From positions 1-49,811 of the forward strand of contig JASGFG010000020.1 of assembly GCA_047605605.1 (NCBI GenBank): a stretch of DNA of 49,811 nucleotides, given 5' to 3'. Shown piece after piece: positions 24,176 through 33,458 of this stretch. The stretch comes from JAATGA01 sp047605605. Its GTDB lineage: Bacteria > Pseudomonadota > Alphaproteobacteria > Rhodobacterales > Rhodobacteraceae. The position numbers were made by a program, and so were the translations under genes. Positions within the stretch are counted from its first letter, which is position 1. Each line of letters opens with the position of its first letter. The notes below the pieces were generated by a model, which was not told where the DNA came from, made no database searches, and saw only the letters and a program-made list of their open reading frames with translations.

Positions 24176-25273
24176 TCAAGCCGATTTCGCGTATCCTCCG
24201 TTATAGGCTTCGCTTTTCCGGCGGATCCGCGAATGTTCGACGACCCTTTCGCGGGCGATCCCCCGAAAATCCTCGATCGAGGAATATCCCTTGCGTTCCA
24301 GGAAATCGGCAAGGTCGCCCTTCAGCTCTTGAATCAGGTTGACGCCGATGCCGCCGCTGCCCTTTTCCTCCATCGCGGCGGTGCAGATCTGAAGGTTTCC
24401 GGCGCCATGGGCGATGAAATTGAAGGCCTCGCGAAAGCCCCTGATCCCGCCGATGCCGGAAATCGACTTGTCCGGAAAGGCGCGCGACACGTCCGACACG
24501 CGTTGCAGCGCCTGATGCAGGATCGCCAGCCCGCCGAGGCCGCCGGACGTGACCAGCCCGTCGACCTCCACCTCGAACTTCAGCGTCTCGGGGTCCATCA
24601 GGGGCAGCGAGGGAAAGGTGTTGCACAGCGAGATCGACGCCGCGCCCGCGGCATAGGCGGCGCGCGCGCCGTCGACCAGGCTGGACGACGATGGCGTCAG
24701 CTTGACCCAGATCGGCACATCGACCGCCCCTTTCACCGCCTTCAGGATCGACCGGATGATGTCCTCGTCATTGGCGATATGCGCGCCCATGTCCTTGCGG
24801 TCCATATGGGGGCAGGACATGTTCAGCTCGATCGCGTCGCATCCGGCATTCACGCAGGCCGTTGCGAGCTTGCGCCAGTGGTCCATCTCCTCCTCGGTGC
24901 CTGCGCCGGCCATGATCGAGGCGATCAGCATCCGGTCCGGCCAAGTGGTCTTGATCTCCTCCAGATCGGGAAGCCACAGATCCAGCGGCTGATCCGAGAT
25001 CAGTTCCCAGTTCCAGGACGAGTGCGACACCGTATCGGGCCGCTTGTAGCGCGAGACATAGGGCTTGGTTTCGCTGCTGCGCTGATAGATGGTTTTCGGG
25101 CCGGCGACGTTCTCGACCGGGTGAAGGCCGATGGTCTTGGTCACGACACCGCCCCAGCCGGCCTCGAAGGCCTTCAGGATCTTGGCCTTGCTTTCCGTCG
25201 GTGGCGCCGAGGCCAGGACGAAGGGGTTCACGAACTCAAGCCCTGTGAAGGTGGTAGCAAGCGCGTTTGTCAT
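24176..25273 (-). CDS. PreA-like dihydropyrimidine/dihydroorotate dehydrogenase family flavoprotein
   Basis: A 365-residue FMN-binding TIM barrel like the PreA subunit of dihydropyrimidine dehydrogenase. The active-site stretch ELNMSCPHM near residue 149 holds the catalytic Cys of NxSCPH, and SGIGGIRGFREAFNFIAHGA near 272 is the FMN-phosphate region. Full PreA proteins carry a C-terminal two-cluster ferredoxin domain. Here the protein ends without any CxxCxxC motif, so electrons must enter another way. No PreT partner is adjacent. It converges with the SDR gene and has a good ribosome site (GGGAG). Reduction or oxidation of an unsaturated ring in the cluster's substrate is a possible role. 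Confidence 0.8.
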   Translation of the reverse strand: MTNALATTFTGLEFVNPFVLASAPPTESKAKILKAFEAGWGGVVTKTIGLHPVENVAGPKTIYQRSSETKPYVSRYKRPDTVSHSSWNWELISDQPLDLWLPDLEEIKTTWPDRMLIASIMAGAGTEEEMDHWRKLATACVNAGCDAIELNMSCPHMDRKDMGAHIANDEDIIRSILKAVKGAVDVPIWVKLTPSSSSLVDGARAAYAAGAASISLCNTFPSLPLMDPETLKFEVEVDGLVTSGGLGGLAILHQALQRVSDVSRAFPDKSISGIGGIRGFREAFNFIAHGAGNLQICTAAMEEKGSGGIGVNLIQELKGDLADFLERKGYSSIEDFRGIARERVVEHSRIRRKSEAYNGGYAKSA

Positions 25274-25600
25274 GATGCACTCCCGGTTTCCTGGATAACA
25301 GCACCGCCATTTTTTACCAGACAGTCAATAATTTTCTCGATCTCCGCGCCAGACCGATGTGAAACGGGGTGCTCTGTGGTGCCCGCCGATCAAAACATGG
25401 GCGGAAACCCGCTTTCGACCCGGCGGCTGAAAGCGGCCGGTTCCGCGATGGCCTCTTTTCCCTTGGCCCGCCCGAAAAGCCGATAGCCTGCGCGCGGGCG
25501 GAAAGATGCCTGCCGGATCGGAATGCTGCGCGGCACGGCGCAGAGCCTGAAATCCGACGCCATGGCCGCGGCTGGCGGAGGAACGGGGAACAGGCGCGGA
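25274..25600. other. Spacer between the PreA-like promoter and the kdpE 3' end
   Basis: No gene is visible in these 327 bases. The part near 25300-25345 is AT-rich and contains, on the minus strand, a TTGACT that could belong to the PreA-like promoter, but no good -10 follows. CCGCCCG (25468-25474) and CGGGCGG (25495-25501) could pair across a 20-base loop as a weak 3' structure for the kdp transcript. Confidence 0.5.
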
Positions 25601-26302
25601 TCAGGTCCGGGCCAGCCGATAGCCGACCCCCGGCTCGGTAAAGATCCAGCGCGGATCGGCCGCGTCGTCGCCCAGCTTGGTTCGCAATTGGCGGATATAG
25701 ACGCGCAGATACTGGCTGTCATCGGTATGGGCCGGGCCCCAGATCGCCTTCAGGATCATGTCCTGCGTGACCAGCCGCCCGGCATGGCTGGCCAGAAGCC
25801 AGAGAAGATCGAACTCCTTGCGGGTGAGCTTCAGATCCTCGCCCGCAAGGCTGGCCCGGTGGTCCGCGGCATCAATCAACAGCGGGCCAAGTTCCAGAAC
25901 CGCCGGGGCGGCATCCCTGGCGCGGTCCCGCAAAAGGCCGCGCAGCCGGGCCAGCAATTCGCCGGTCGAAAAGGGCTTGGTCACATAATCCTGCGCCCCG
26001 GCGTCAAGCGCCGCGATCTTGCCTGCCTCGTCGCTGCGCACCGACAGCACCAGAACCGGCAGTTGCGACCATTCCCGCACCGCCTTCAGCACCGAAATCC
26101 CGTCGGCATCGGGCAGGCCCAGATCGAGGATGATCGCGGCGGGCGTCTCGCGCGCGGCCAGCGCGATCCCCTCGCGCGCGGTCGCGGCCTCGGAGACGAC
26201 ATGCCCTTCTGTCTCCAGCGCGACGCGCAGAAAGCGGCGGATCGGCGCCTCGTCCTCGACGATCAGGATGCGGGCCTGCGGGTTCTGTGCTGGGGCGGTC
26301 AA
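25601..26302 (-). CDS. kdpE: Response regulator KdpE
   Basis: A 233-residue OmpR-family response regulator that activates kdp when phosphorylated by KdpD. The receiver domain has the acidic pair in VEDEAP near residue 16 and the phospho-acceptor Asp60 in IILDLGLP; Lys in TKPF completes the site. The C-terminal winged helix includes LTRKEFDLLWLL and RVYIRQLRTKL. I chose a TTG start at 26302: GGAGG lies 7 bases upstream and the codon overlaps the kdpD stop (TTGA). A GTG 21 bases further up lacks such a site. It is last in the kdp operon. Confidence 0.92.
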   Translation of the reverse strand: MTAPAQNPQARILIVEDEAPIRRFLRVALETEGHVVSEAATAREGIALAARETPAAIILDLGLPDADGISVLKAVREWSQLPVLVLSVRSDEAGKIAALDAGAQDYVTKPFSTGELLARLRGLLRDRARDAAPAVLELGPLLIDAADHRASLAGEDLKLTRKEFDLLWLLASHAGRLVTQDMILKAIWGPAHTDDSQYLRVYIRQLRTKLGDDAADPRWIFTEPGVGYRLART

Positions 26303-28986
26303 GCCGAAACCTCCGGGTTCCACAGCGGCAATTCGATCGCGATCCGGGTGCCGCGCCCGTCGGGATGCACGGCTTCGGCGCGGATCGTGCCGCCATGGGC
26401 TTCGACGATTCCCTTGCAGATGGCAAGCCCCAGGCCCGTGCCCGCCTGTCCACCGTCGCCCTGTTCGGCCCGCCAGAACATGTCGAAGACCTGTGCCGCG
26501 GCACCGGGGGGCAGGCCCGGCCCGTCATCCTCGACCGTCAGGACGGCCCGGCCGCGCGACTGATGCGCGGAAATGCGGATCGGGCTGCCGGGTCCGGCAT
26601 ATTTGCACGCATTGTCCAGGATATTGACCAGCACCTGCTCGATCAGCACCGGATCGACCTGCACCGGGGCCATGTCGGCGGGAATGGCCACCGCCACCGG
26701 ATGCCCCCGCAGCGGGCCGCGCAGCCGGTTGCGCGCGGCCCCCATCAGTTCGCGCAGGTCGCTGGCCATGGTGCGGGGCTTCAGCGCGCCATGGCCAAGC
26801 CGCGTCATGTCCAGCAGGTTCTGGATATAGCGATCAAGGCGTTCGCCTTCGTCCCGGATCGTCTCGACCAATACCGCGCGCCCGTCCTCGGCCAGACCCG
26901 GCTGCGCCAGCCCCTCGGCCGCGCCAAGGATCGAGACCAGCGGCGTGCGCAGGTCGTGGCTGACCGAGGACAACAGAGCCGTGCGCAGCCGCTCGGTCTC
27001 GCTGGTGACGCGGGCGTGGGCCAGATCGTCGGCCAGCCTCACCCGCTCCAGCGCCAGCGCCACCTGATCGGCCAGCGCCTCGACCAGCCGCCGGTCGCCC
27101 GGCGGCGGTTCGTGCCCGTCCTCATATGCCAGGCCCAGAACCCCGATCCTGCGATCCGCGGCGACCAGCGGCAGGAACAGCCAGCGCGAGGCGGGCAGGG
27201 TGGCCGTGCCCTTGCCCGCAGGCTCGCCATGTTCAAAGGCATAGGTCGCGGCCGAGCTTTCGCGCGATTCCATCCGGTCCTCGGGCGGAAAGGCACCCAC
27301 CACCGCCAGCGGCCCGCCGTCCTGCGGCACCAGCAGGATCGACTGGCATTCCAGCACCGCCGCGACATGGCTTACCGCCGCCCAGACCACATCGTCGACC
27401 GAGGCCGCCGCCGCCGCTCGCCGCGAAAAATCGTAAAGCTTGCGGGTGCGGTCCGCGATCGCCCGTTGTGCGACGGCACGGTCCCGCAGCCGCGCGGTCA
27501 GGTTCCCGGTCAGGATCGAGGCGGCCAGAAACAGCACCAGCGTCAGATACTGCCCGCGGTTCCAGACATGCAGCGACATACGCGGATCCGTGAACAGCAG
27601 GTTATAGGCCAGAAAGCTGAGCAATGCCGCCGCGACCGAGGGCCAGCGCCCCAGTTTCGTCGCCACGGCGACCACGGCCGTCATGTAGATCAGCGACAGG
27701 CTCAGCACCGGAATCCATCGGTCCGCCGCCAGGGCCAGCAGCGTCGTGGCCGCCACCGCAATCACCACCAGACCGAAGATGCGCATGGATTCGGGGATAT
27801 TCGTGGGTTCCGGTCGAAACCGCTGGCGGGCCGGGCTTTCCTCGTCCGCGACAAGGGTCAGCTCGAACCGCGTGGCGCCGTGCAGCAGGCCCGCGACGGC
27901 CATCTCATGCGGGCTGGGCCATGACCAGCGCAGCAGGCGCGACCTTGGCGCCGGGCGGGGCAGGATGATGCGGCGGACGTTGTGCTTTTGCGCAAAGTCC
28001 AGAATGTCCTGCGCCGCATTCCCCTCGCTTTGCAGCACCGTCACCTCGGCCCCCAGCCGTTCGGCAAGGCGAAGCGGGCCGGTCCCGGGATCTTCGCCCG
28101 CGCCGCGCCGCGTCTCGGCCCGCAGGCTGGTCAGCGCCACCGCCAGCCATTCGACCCGCGCCCGGTCGGCCGAACGCTTGGCGATCCGCACGGCATCGCG
28201 CCCGACCGCCCCCTCGGGCAGGACGACAAGGATACGCTCCTGCGTGGGCCAGGGGCCTTCGATGGCATTGGCGGCCATATGCTGTTTCAGTTGCGCATCC
28301 ACCCGGTCGGCGGCGGTGCGCATCGCCAGTTCGCGCAGCGCTGTCAGATTGCCCTTGGCAAAGAAGTTCGACATCGCTCGCGCGGCCTGGTCCTGCATAT
28401 AGACCTTGCCCGCCCTGAGCCGCGCGATCAGCTCGTCTGGAGGCAGGTCGATCAGCTCGATCTCGTCGGCCAGCTCCAGCACCTGGTCGGGCACCGTCTC
28501 GCGCACGCGGATGCCGGTGATCCGGGCCACGGTATCGTTCAGCGTCTCGACATGCTGCACGTTCAGCGTGGCGTAGACGTCGATCCCGGCGGCCAGCACA
28601 TCCTCGACATCCTGCCAACGCTTTTCATGCCGCCTGCCGGACAGGTTGGAATGCGCCAGTTCGTCGATCAGGGCAAGGTCGGGGCGGCGCGCGATCAGGG
28701 CATCGACATCCATCTCGTGCAGGATATGGCCCTGATGATAGACGGTCTGGCGCGGCAGCACCTCGAAGCCGCGCAGCATCGCCTCGGTCTCGGCCCGGCC
28801 GTGGGTTTCGACCACGGCGGCCACCACCCGCACGCCTTCGGCCGCGCGGTCCCGCGCGGCCTGCAACATGGCAAAGGTCTTGCCCACCCCCGGCGCGGCG
28901 CCAAGAAAGATCTTCAGCCGGCCCTGGCCTTCCCGGCGGGCCTCGGACAGCAGGGCTTCGGGCTGGGGGCGGGGCGGTTCCGTCAT
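26299..28986 (-). CDS. kdpD: Sensor histidine kinase KdpD
   Basis: An 895-residue membrane sensor kinase for K+ limitation. The N-terminal KdpD domain has Walker A GAAPGVGKT (29-37), followed by a universal-stress-protein-like domain, a cluster of four membrane segments at about 390-490, a GAF-like region, and the kinase core. The phospho-acceptor His is in SSVSHDLRTPL, and the ATPase has DNACKYAGPGSPI and DDGPGLPPG. Length equals the E. coli protein. The start at 28986 lies 8 bases after the kdpC stop; a TTG overlapping that stop is less likely. It phosphorylates KdpE, encoded next. Confidence 0.95.
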   Translation of the reverse strand: MTEPPRPQPEALLSEARREGQGRLKIFLGAAPGVGKTFAMLQAARDRAAEGVRVVAAVVETHGRAETEAMLRGFEVLPRQTVYHQGHILHEMDVDALIARRPDLALIDELAHSNLSGRRHEKRWQDVEDVLAAGIDVYATLNVQHVETLNDTVARITGIRVRETVPDQVLELADEIELIDLPPDELIARLRAGKVYMQDQAARAMSNFFAKGNLTALRELAMRTAADRVDAQLKQHMAANAIEGPWPTQERILVVLPEGAVGRDAVRIAKRSADRARVEWLAVALTSLRAETRRGAGEDPGTGPLRLAERLGAEVTVLQSEGNAAQDILDFAQKHNVRRIILPRPAPRSRLLRWSWPSPHEMAVAGLLHGATRFELTLVADEESPARQRFRPEPTNIPESMRIFGLVVIAVAATTLLALAADRWIPVLSLSLIYMTAVVAVATKLGRWPSVAAALLSFLAYNLLFTDPRMSLHVWNRGQYLTLVLFLAASILTGNLTARLRDRAVAQRAIADRTRKLYDFSRRAAAAASVDDVVWAAVSHVAAVLECQSILLVPQDGGPLAVVGAFPPEDRMESRESSAATYAFEHGEPAGKGTATLPASRWLFLPLVAADRRIGVLGLAYEDGHEPPPGDRRLVEALADQVALALERVRLADDLAHARVTSETERLRTALLSSVSHDLRTPLVSILGAAEGLAQPGLAEDGRAVLVETIRDEGERLDRYIQNLLDMTRLGHGALKPRTMASDLRELMGAARNRLRGPLRGHPVAVAIPADMAPVQVDPVLIEQVLVNILDNACKYAGPGSPIRISAHQSRGRAVLTVEDDGPGLPPGAAAQVFDMFWRAEQGDGGQAGTGLGLAICKGIVEAHGGTIRAEAVHPDGRGTRIAIELPLWNPEVSA

Positions 28987-28994
28987 CTGGCCTC

Positions 28995-29573
28995 TCAATC
29001 GGTTCCAGCAGGTCGCACGGGCAGCGCCGCGTCAAGGGCAAGGTTGGTCAGCAGCACATTGACGCGCGGCTGTCCGTAAAGGCCAAGCCAGCGCCCTTCG
29101 GTCCGGGCGGCGATGATCCGCGTCACCTCGTCCACCGTAACGCCGCGGGCTGCGGCGATGCGGGCGGCCTGTCCGAGCGCGTTCCGGGGCGAGATGTCGG
29201 GGTCGAGCCCCGAGCCCGAAGCCGTCACCGCGTCGATGGGCGCGGCGCCGCCATTCGCGCTTTCCCAGGCGCCACGGCGGTTTGCGACCTCTGCCCGCAG
29301 GCTGGCCGAGGTCGGCCCGAGGTTCGAGGCGCCCGAGGGCATGGCCGCGAAGCCCGCCGCCGAGGGGCGCGGATGCAGATAGGCATTGCCTGCGAAATCC
29401 TGCGCGATCAGGCGCGAACCGACCGGGGCGCCATCGCGTTCGATCAGGCTGCCGTTGGCGGCATCGGGCGCCAGCACCCGGGCGATCCCGGTCAGGGCCA
29501 GCGGATAGGCAAGGCCGGTCAGGGCGGTCATGGCCGCCACCATGGCAAGGGGGGCGCGAAACTGGTTCAGCAT
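28995..29573 (-). CDS. kdpC: K+-transporting ATPase subunit KdpC
   Basis: A 192-residue subunit with one N-terminal membrane segment (about residues 10-30) and a periplasmic domain. The family signatures ASNLGPTS and SGLDPDISP are present. It bridges KdpA and KdpB and raises ATP affinity. The ATG at 29573 follows GAGGAG and lies 10 bases after the kdpB stop. A TTG at 29597 would overlap kdpB and add 8 residues, so I rejected it. Confidence 0.95.
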   Translation of the reverse strand: MLNQFRAPLAMVAAMTALTGLAYPLALTGIARVLAPDAANGSLIERDGAPVGSRLIAQDFAGNAYLHPRPSAAGFAAMPSGASNLGPTSASLRAEVANRRGAWESANGGAAPIDAVTASGSGLDPDISPRNALGQAARIAAARGVTVDEVTRIIAARTEGRWLGLYGQPRVNVLLTNLALDAALPVRPAGTD

Positions 29574-29583
29574 GGCAGGCTCC

Positions 29584-31608
29584 TCATGCAAGGCCAAGGG
29601 TGGTGACGGCCAGGTCGATGGCCTTGATGCCGAGGAAGGGCACGATCAGCCCGCCAAGGCCGTAGATCGACAGGTTGCGGCGCAGCAGGGCGGCGGCGCT
29701 CGCCGGTTGATACCGGACCCCGCGCAGCGCCAGCGGGATCAGCGCCACGATGATCAGCGCATTGAAGATCACCGCCGACAGGATGGCGCTTTGCGGGCTG
29801 GCCAGCCCCATGACGTTCAGCACCCCCAGCCCCGGAAAGGCCGCGACAAAGATCGCGGGCAGGATGGCGAAGTATTTCGCCACATCGTTGGCGATGGAAA
29901 ATGTCGTCAGCGCCCCGCGGCTGATCAGCAGTTGCTTGCCCACCATCACCACCTCGATCAGCTTGGTCGGATCGCTGTCGAGGTCGATCAGGTTCGCGGC
30001 CTCCTTCGCGGCCGGGGTGCCGGAGTTCATCGCCACCCCCACATCGGCCTGCGCCAGGGCGGGGGCGTCGTTCGACCCGTCGCCGCACATGGCGACCAGC
30101 CGCCCGCCCGCCTGTTCGCGGCGGATGTAGTCCAGCTTCATCTCGGGCGTGGCTTCGGCCAGAAAATCGTCCACCCCGGCCTCGGCGGCGATGGCGGCGG
30201 CGGTCAGGGGGTTGTCGCCGGTGATCATCACCGTGCGGATGCCCATGGCGCGCAATTCCGCGAATCGCTCGCGCACGCCGGGCTTGATCACGTCCTTCAG
30301 GTGGATCGCGCCAAGAATGCGGTCGTTCTCGGCGACCAGAAGCGGCGTGCCGCCCGACCGGGCGATGTCCTCGACCCGGGCCTTCAGCGCAGGATCGGCG
30401 CGGGTTCCGGTGAACCGCTCGACGGCATCGACCGCGCCCTTGCGCAAGCGCCGGTCGGGCAGATCGACGCCCGACAGCCGGGTCTGGGCCGAAAAGGCCA
30501 CCGCCTCGCCCTGCGGGCGCATCTTGCCCTGCAACCCGGTCCCCAGCCTCTGTGCCAGATCGACGATGGATTTCCCCTCGGGCGTCTCATCCGCCAGCGA
30601 GGCGAGATGCGCGGCCTCGGCCAGTTGCGTCTCGGTCACGCCCTGCGCCGGAAAGAAGGCATCGGCCATGCGATTGCCGAAGGTGATGGTGCCGGTCTTG
30701 TCCAGGAGCAGCGTATCGACATCCCCCGCCGCCTCGACCGCGCGGCCGGATTTGGCGATGACATTGGCGCGCACCAGCCGGTCCATCCCGGCGATGCCGA
30801 TCGCCGAGAGCAGACCGCCGATGGTGGTAGGGATCAGCGTTACGAACAGCGCGGCCAGCGTGATCACCGGGATCACGATCCCCGAATAGCGGGCAAAGGG
30901 TTCCAGCGTGACGACGACGAACAGGAAGATCAGCGTCAGCCCGGCCAGCAGGATGTTCAGCGCGATCTCGTTCGGGGTCTTCTGCCGTTCCGCCCCCTCG
31001 ACCAGGGCGATCATGCGGTCGAGAAAGCTTTTCCCCGGCTCGGCGGTGATCCGCAGGATCAGGCTGTCGGAAACAATCCGCGTGCCCCCGGTGACCGAGC
31101 AGCGGTCGCCGCCGGATTCGCGGATCACCGGCGCGCTTTCGCCTGTGATGGCGCTTTCGTCGACCGAGGCGACGCCGCGGATCACCTCGGCATCGGTCGG
31201 GATCAGGTCGCCCGCCACGACCCGCACCAGCTGCCCGGCCCTCAGCTGCGAGGAGGGCACCTGTTTCGGCGCGGGATCATCCTCGTTCGCCAGAAGGTTC
31301 ACCATGGTTTCGGCCTTGGTGGCGCGCAGGGAATCGGCGCGGGCCCGCCCGCGGCCTTCGGCCAGAGCCTCGGCGAAATTGGCGAAAAGGACGCAGATCC
31401 AGAGCCAGAAGGCGACCTGAAGGTTCACCCCCCATCCCGCCGCCCCCAGCGAGAGGTCGCGCAGGGCCAGCACGGTGGTCAAGGCCGCGGTAAGGGCGGT
31501 GACGAAGATCACCGCATTTCCCATCAGCGCGCGCGGGCGCAGCTTGGTGAAGGCGGCTTTCAGCGCCGCGGAATAAAGGCCCGGATGGGCGGTGGAAGAC
31601 GTGGACAT
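29584..31608 (-). CDS. kdpB: K+-transporting P-type ATPase subunit KdpB
   Basis: A 674-residue P-type ATPase, the catalytic subunit of the KdpFABC pump. The phosphorylated Asp303 is in DKTGTITFGN, the actuator TGES ends at Ser158 (the E. coli inhibitory phosphoserine site, so this control may be conserved), and the hinge GDGSNDAPAL is present. Membrane helices at the N-terminus and C-terminus are clear. The gene lies between kdpA and kdpC in the standard order, 58 bases after kdpA. Confidence 0.97.
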   Translation of the reverse strand: MSTSSTAHPGLYSAALKAAFTKLRPRALMGNAVIFVTALTAALTTVLALRDLSLGAAGWGVNLQVAFWLWICVLFANFAEALAEGRGRARADSLRATKAETMVNLLANEDDPAPKQVPSSQLRAGQLVRVVAGDLIPTDAEVIRGVASVDESAITGESAPVIRESGGDRCSVTGGTRIVSDSLILRITAEPGKSFLDRMIALVEGAERQKTPNEIALNILLAGLTLIFLFVVVTLEPFARYSGIVIPVITLAALFVTLIPTTIGGLLSAIGIAGMDRLVRANVIAKSGRAVEAAGDVDTLLLDKTGTITFGNRMADAFFPAQGVTETQLAEAAHLASLADETPEGKSIVDLAQRLGTGLQGKMRPQGEAVAFSAQTRLSGVDLPDRRLRKGAVDAVERFTGTRADPALKARVEDIARSGGTPLLVAENDRILGAIHLKDVIKPGVRERFAELRAMGIRTVMITGDNPLTAAAIAAEAGVDDFLAEATPEMKLDYIRREQAGGRLVAMCGDGSNDAPALAQADVGVAMNSGTPAAKEAANLIDLDSDPTKLIEVVMVGKQLLISRGALTTFSIANDVAKYFAILPAIFVAAFPGLGVLNVMGLASPQSAILSAVIFNALIIVALIPLALRGVRYQPASAAALLRRNLSIYGLGGLIVPFLGIKAIDLAVTTLGLA

Positions 31609-31666
31609 GGCTGTCGTGCCTGAACTGGTTGGGGAAAGGCGCGGCCCCGGACGGGCCGTGCCGGGA

Positions 31667-33352
31667 TCAGAAGCTTTGCCCGGCGATCAGCGCCGTCTGC
31701 TCGGCGATCGGACCAAGCGCCAGCACCGGAAAGAAGGTCAGCGCGCCCAGGATCGCCACGGTCAGGACCAGCAGCGTCACGAACAGCGGCCCGTGCGTCG
31801 GAAAGGTGCCGGCGGTGACGGCGGCGCGCTTCTTTGCGGCCAGCGATCCGGCGATGGCCAGCATCGGCACGATGATCGCATAGCGGCCAAGGATCATCAG
31901 CAGGCCCAATGCCGTGGTCTGCCATTGCGTCGCCGCCCCGAAGCCCCCGAAGGCCGAGCCGTTGTTGCCGACGGCAGAGCTGTAGGCATAGAGGATCTCG
32001 CTCAGCCCGTGCGGCCCGGCCTCCTGCACCGACGCAAGCGCCGCAGGCACCGTGGCCGAGATCGCCCCGCCGACCAGAATGCCCAGGGGCATCGACAGGA
32101 AGGCCAGCATCGCCAGCGTCACCTCGCGCGCCTCGATCTTGCGGCCCAGATATTCCGGGGTGCGCCCGACCATCAGCCCGGCCAGGAAGACCGCCAGCAC
32201 GACGTAAAGCAGCATCCCGTAAAGACCCGCGCCGACGCCGCCAAAGATCACCTCGCCGATCATCATGTTGACCATCTGCACCAGGCCGGACAGCGGCATG
32301 AAGCTGTCGTGCATCGCATTGACCGACCCGTTCGAGGCCGCCGTGGTCGCCGCCGCCCAAAGTGCGGACAGACCCGCGCCGAACCGCTGTTCCTTGCCCT
32401 CCATGTTGGGACCGAGGCCAAGCGCGGCATTGCCGCCCGTTTCGCCCCACCAGATCGCGATCAGGCCGATCAGGAACATCGCCCCCATGGCGGCAAAGAT
32501 CGCCCAGCCCTGCCGCGCGTCCCTGGCCATGCGGCCGAACAGAAAGCAGAAGGCCACCGGGATCAGCAGGATCGACAGGCATTGCGCCATGTTCGACAGG
32601 ATCGTCGGATTCTCGAACGGATGGGCCGAGTTCACGCCGAAGAAGCCGCCGCCATTGGTGCCAAGCTGCTTTATCGCGATCTGCGCTGCCGCCGGGCCGC
32701 GCGCGATCACCTGATCGGCGCCCTCGACCGTGGTGACACGCATGGCGCCCAGCAGGGTCTGCGGCACGCCTTGCAGGATCAGCAGCAGAGCCAGAAGGAT
32801 GGAAAGCGGCAGCAGCACATACAGCACCGAACGCGTCATGTCGGCCCAGAAATTGCCAAGGCCCGCGCCCCTTTCGCCGGTAAAGCCGCGGATCACCGCC
32901 AGTCCCACCGCCATGCCGGTCGCGGCCGAGGTGAAGTTCTGCACCGTCAGCCCCGCCATCTGGGCGAAATAGCTCAACTGCGCTTCGCCGGAATAGGCCT
33001 GCCAGTCGGTGTTGGTCACAAAGCTGATCGCGGTGTTGAAGGCCAGATCGGCCGACATAGCCCCGATGCCATCGGGGTTCAGCGGCAGCCCCCCCTGCAA
33101 CCGCAGGATCGCGTAAAGCAGCACGAACCCCGCCAGGTTGAAGGCCAGCACGGCCAGCGCATAGGCTTTCCACCCCTGCGAGGCATCGGCGCGAATGCCT
33201 GCCAGGCGGTAGAACCCGCGTTCCACCGGGCCGATCAGCGGCGAGAGCAGCACCCTTTCCCCCGCATAGACGCGGGCCATGACCCCGGCGAGCAGCCAGC
33301 CCGCCGCAGTCAGCAGCGCGCAGAAAAGGATGTATCCCAGAAGGTCTTGCAT
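31667..33352 (-). CDS. kdpA: K+-transporting ATPase subunit KdpA
   Basis: A 561-residue channel-like subunit that selects K+, with about ten hydrophobic segments. The pore-loop signature GTNGGGFFGVNSAHPFENPT near residue 225 is diagnostic of KdpA, and a second filter-like segment (SAVGNNGSAFGG) lies near 460. It is preceded by kdpF, whose stop is 12 bases upstream. Full length and intact. Confidence 0.97.
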   Translation of the reverse strand: MQDLLGYILFCALLTAAGWLLAGVMARVYAGERVLLSPLIGPVERGFYRLAGIRADASQGWKAYALAVLAFNLAGFVLLYAILRLQGGLPLNPDGIGAMSADLAFNTAISFVTNTDWQAYSGEAQLSYFAQMAGLTVQNFTSAATGMAVGLAVIRGFTGERGAGLGNFWADMTRSVLYVLLPLSILLALLLILQGVPQTLLGAMRVTTVEGADQVIARGPAAAQIAIKQLGTNGGGFFGVNSAHPFENPTILSNMAQCLSILLIPVAFCFLFGRMARDARQGWAIFAAMGAMFLIGLIAIWWGETGGNAALGLGPNMEGKEQRFGAGLSALWAAATTAASNGSVNAMHDSFMPLSGLVQMVNMMIGEVIFGGVGAGLYGMLLYVVLAVFLAGLMVGRTPEYLGRKIEAREVTLAMLAFLSMPLGILVGGAISATVPAALASVQEAGPHGLSEILYAYSSAVGNNGSAFGGFGAATQWQTTALGLLMILGRYAIIVPMLAIAGSLAAKKRAAVTAGTFPTHGPLFVTLLVLTVAILGALTFFPVLALGPIAEQTALIAGQSF

Positions 33353-33364
33353 GATCGCGCCCCC

Positions 33365-33451
33365 TCAGAACCGATCCGGGCGGATCAGCGCCAGGATCAG
33401 GAAGCCGAAAATCCCCGCCGCAACGACGAGGCCAAGGATGATGTCGAACAT
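33365..33451 (-). CDS. kdpF: K+-transporting ATPase small subunit KdpF
   Basis: A 28-residue single-span membrane peptide, MFDIILG...LALIRPDRF. The C-terminal PDRF and the position directly before kdpA identify KdpF, which stabilises the KdpABC complex in the lipid bilayer. The start at 33451 has a purine-rich ribosome site (GAGGGCGGA). E. coli KdpF is similar in length. Confidence 0.9.
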   Translation of the reverse strand: MFDIILGLVVAAGIFGFLILALIRPDRF

Positions 33452-33458
33452 TCCGCCC

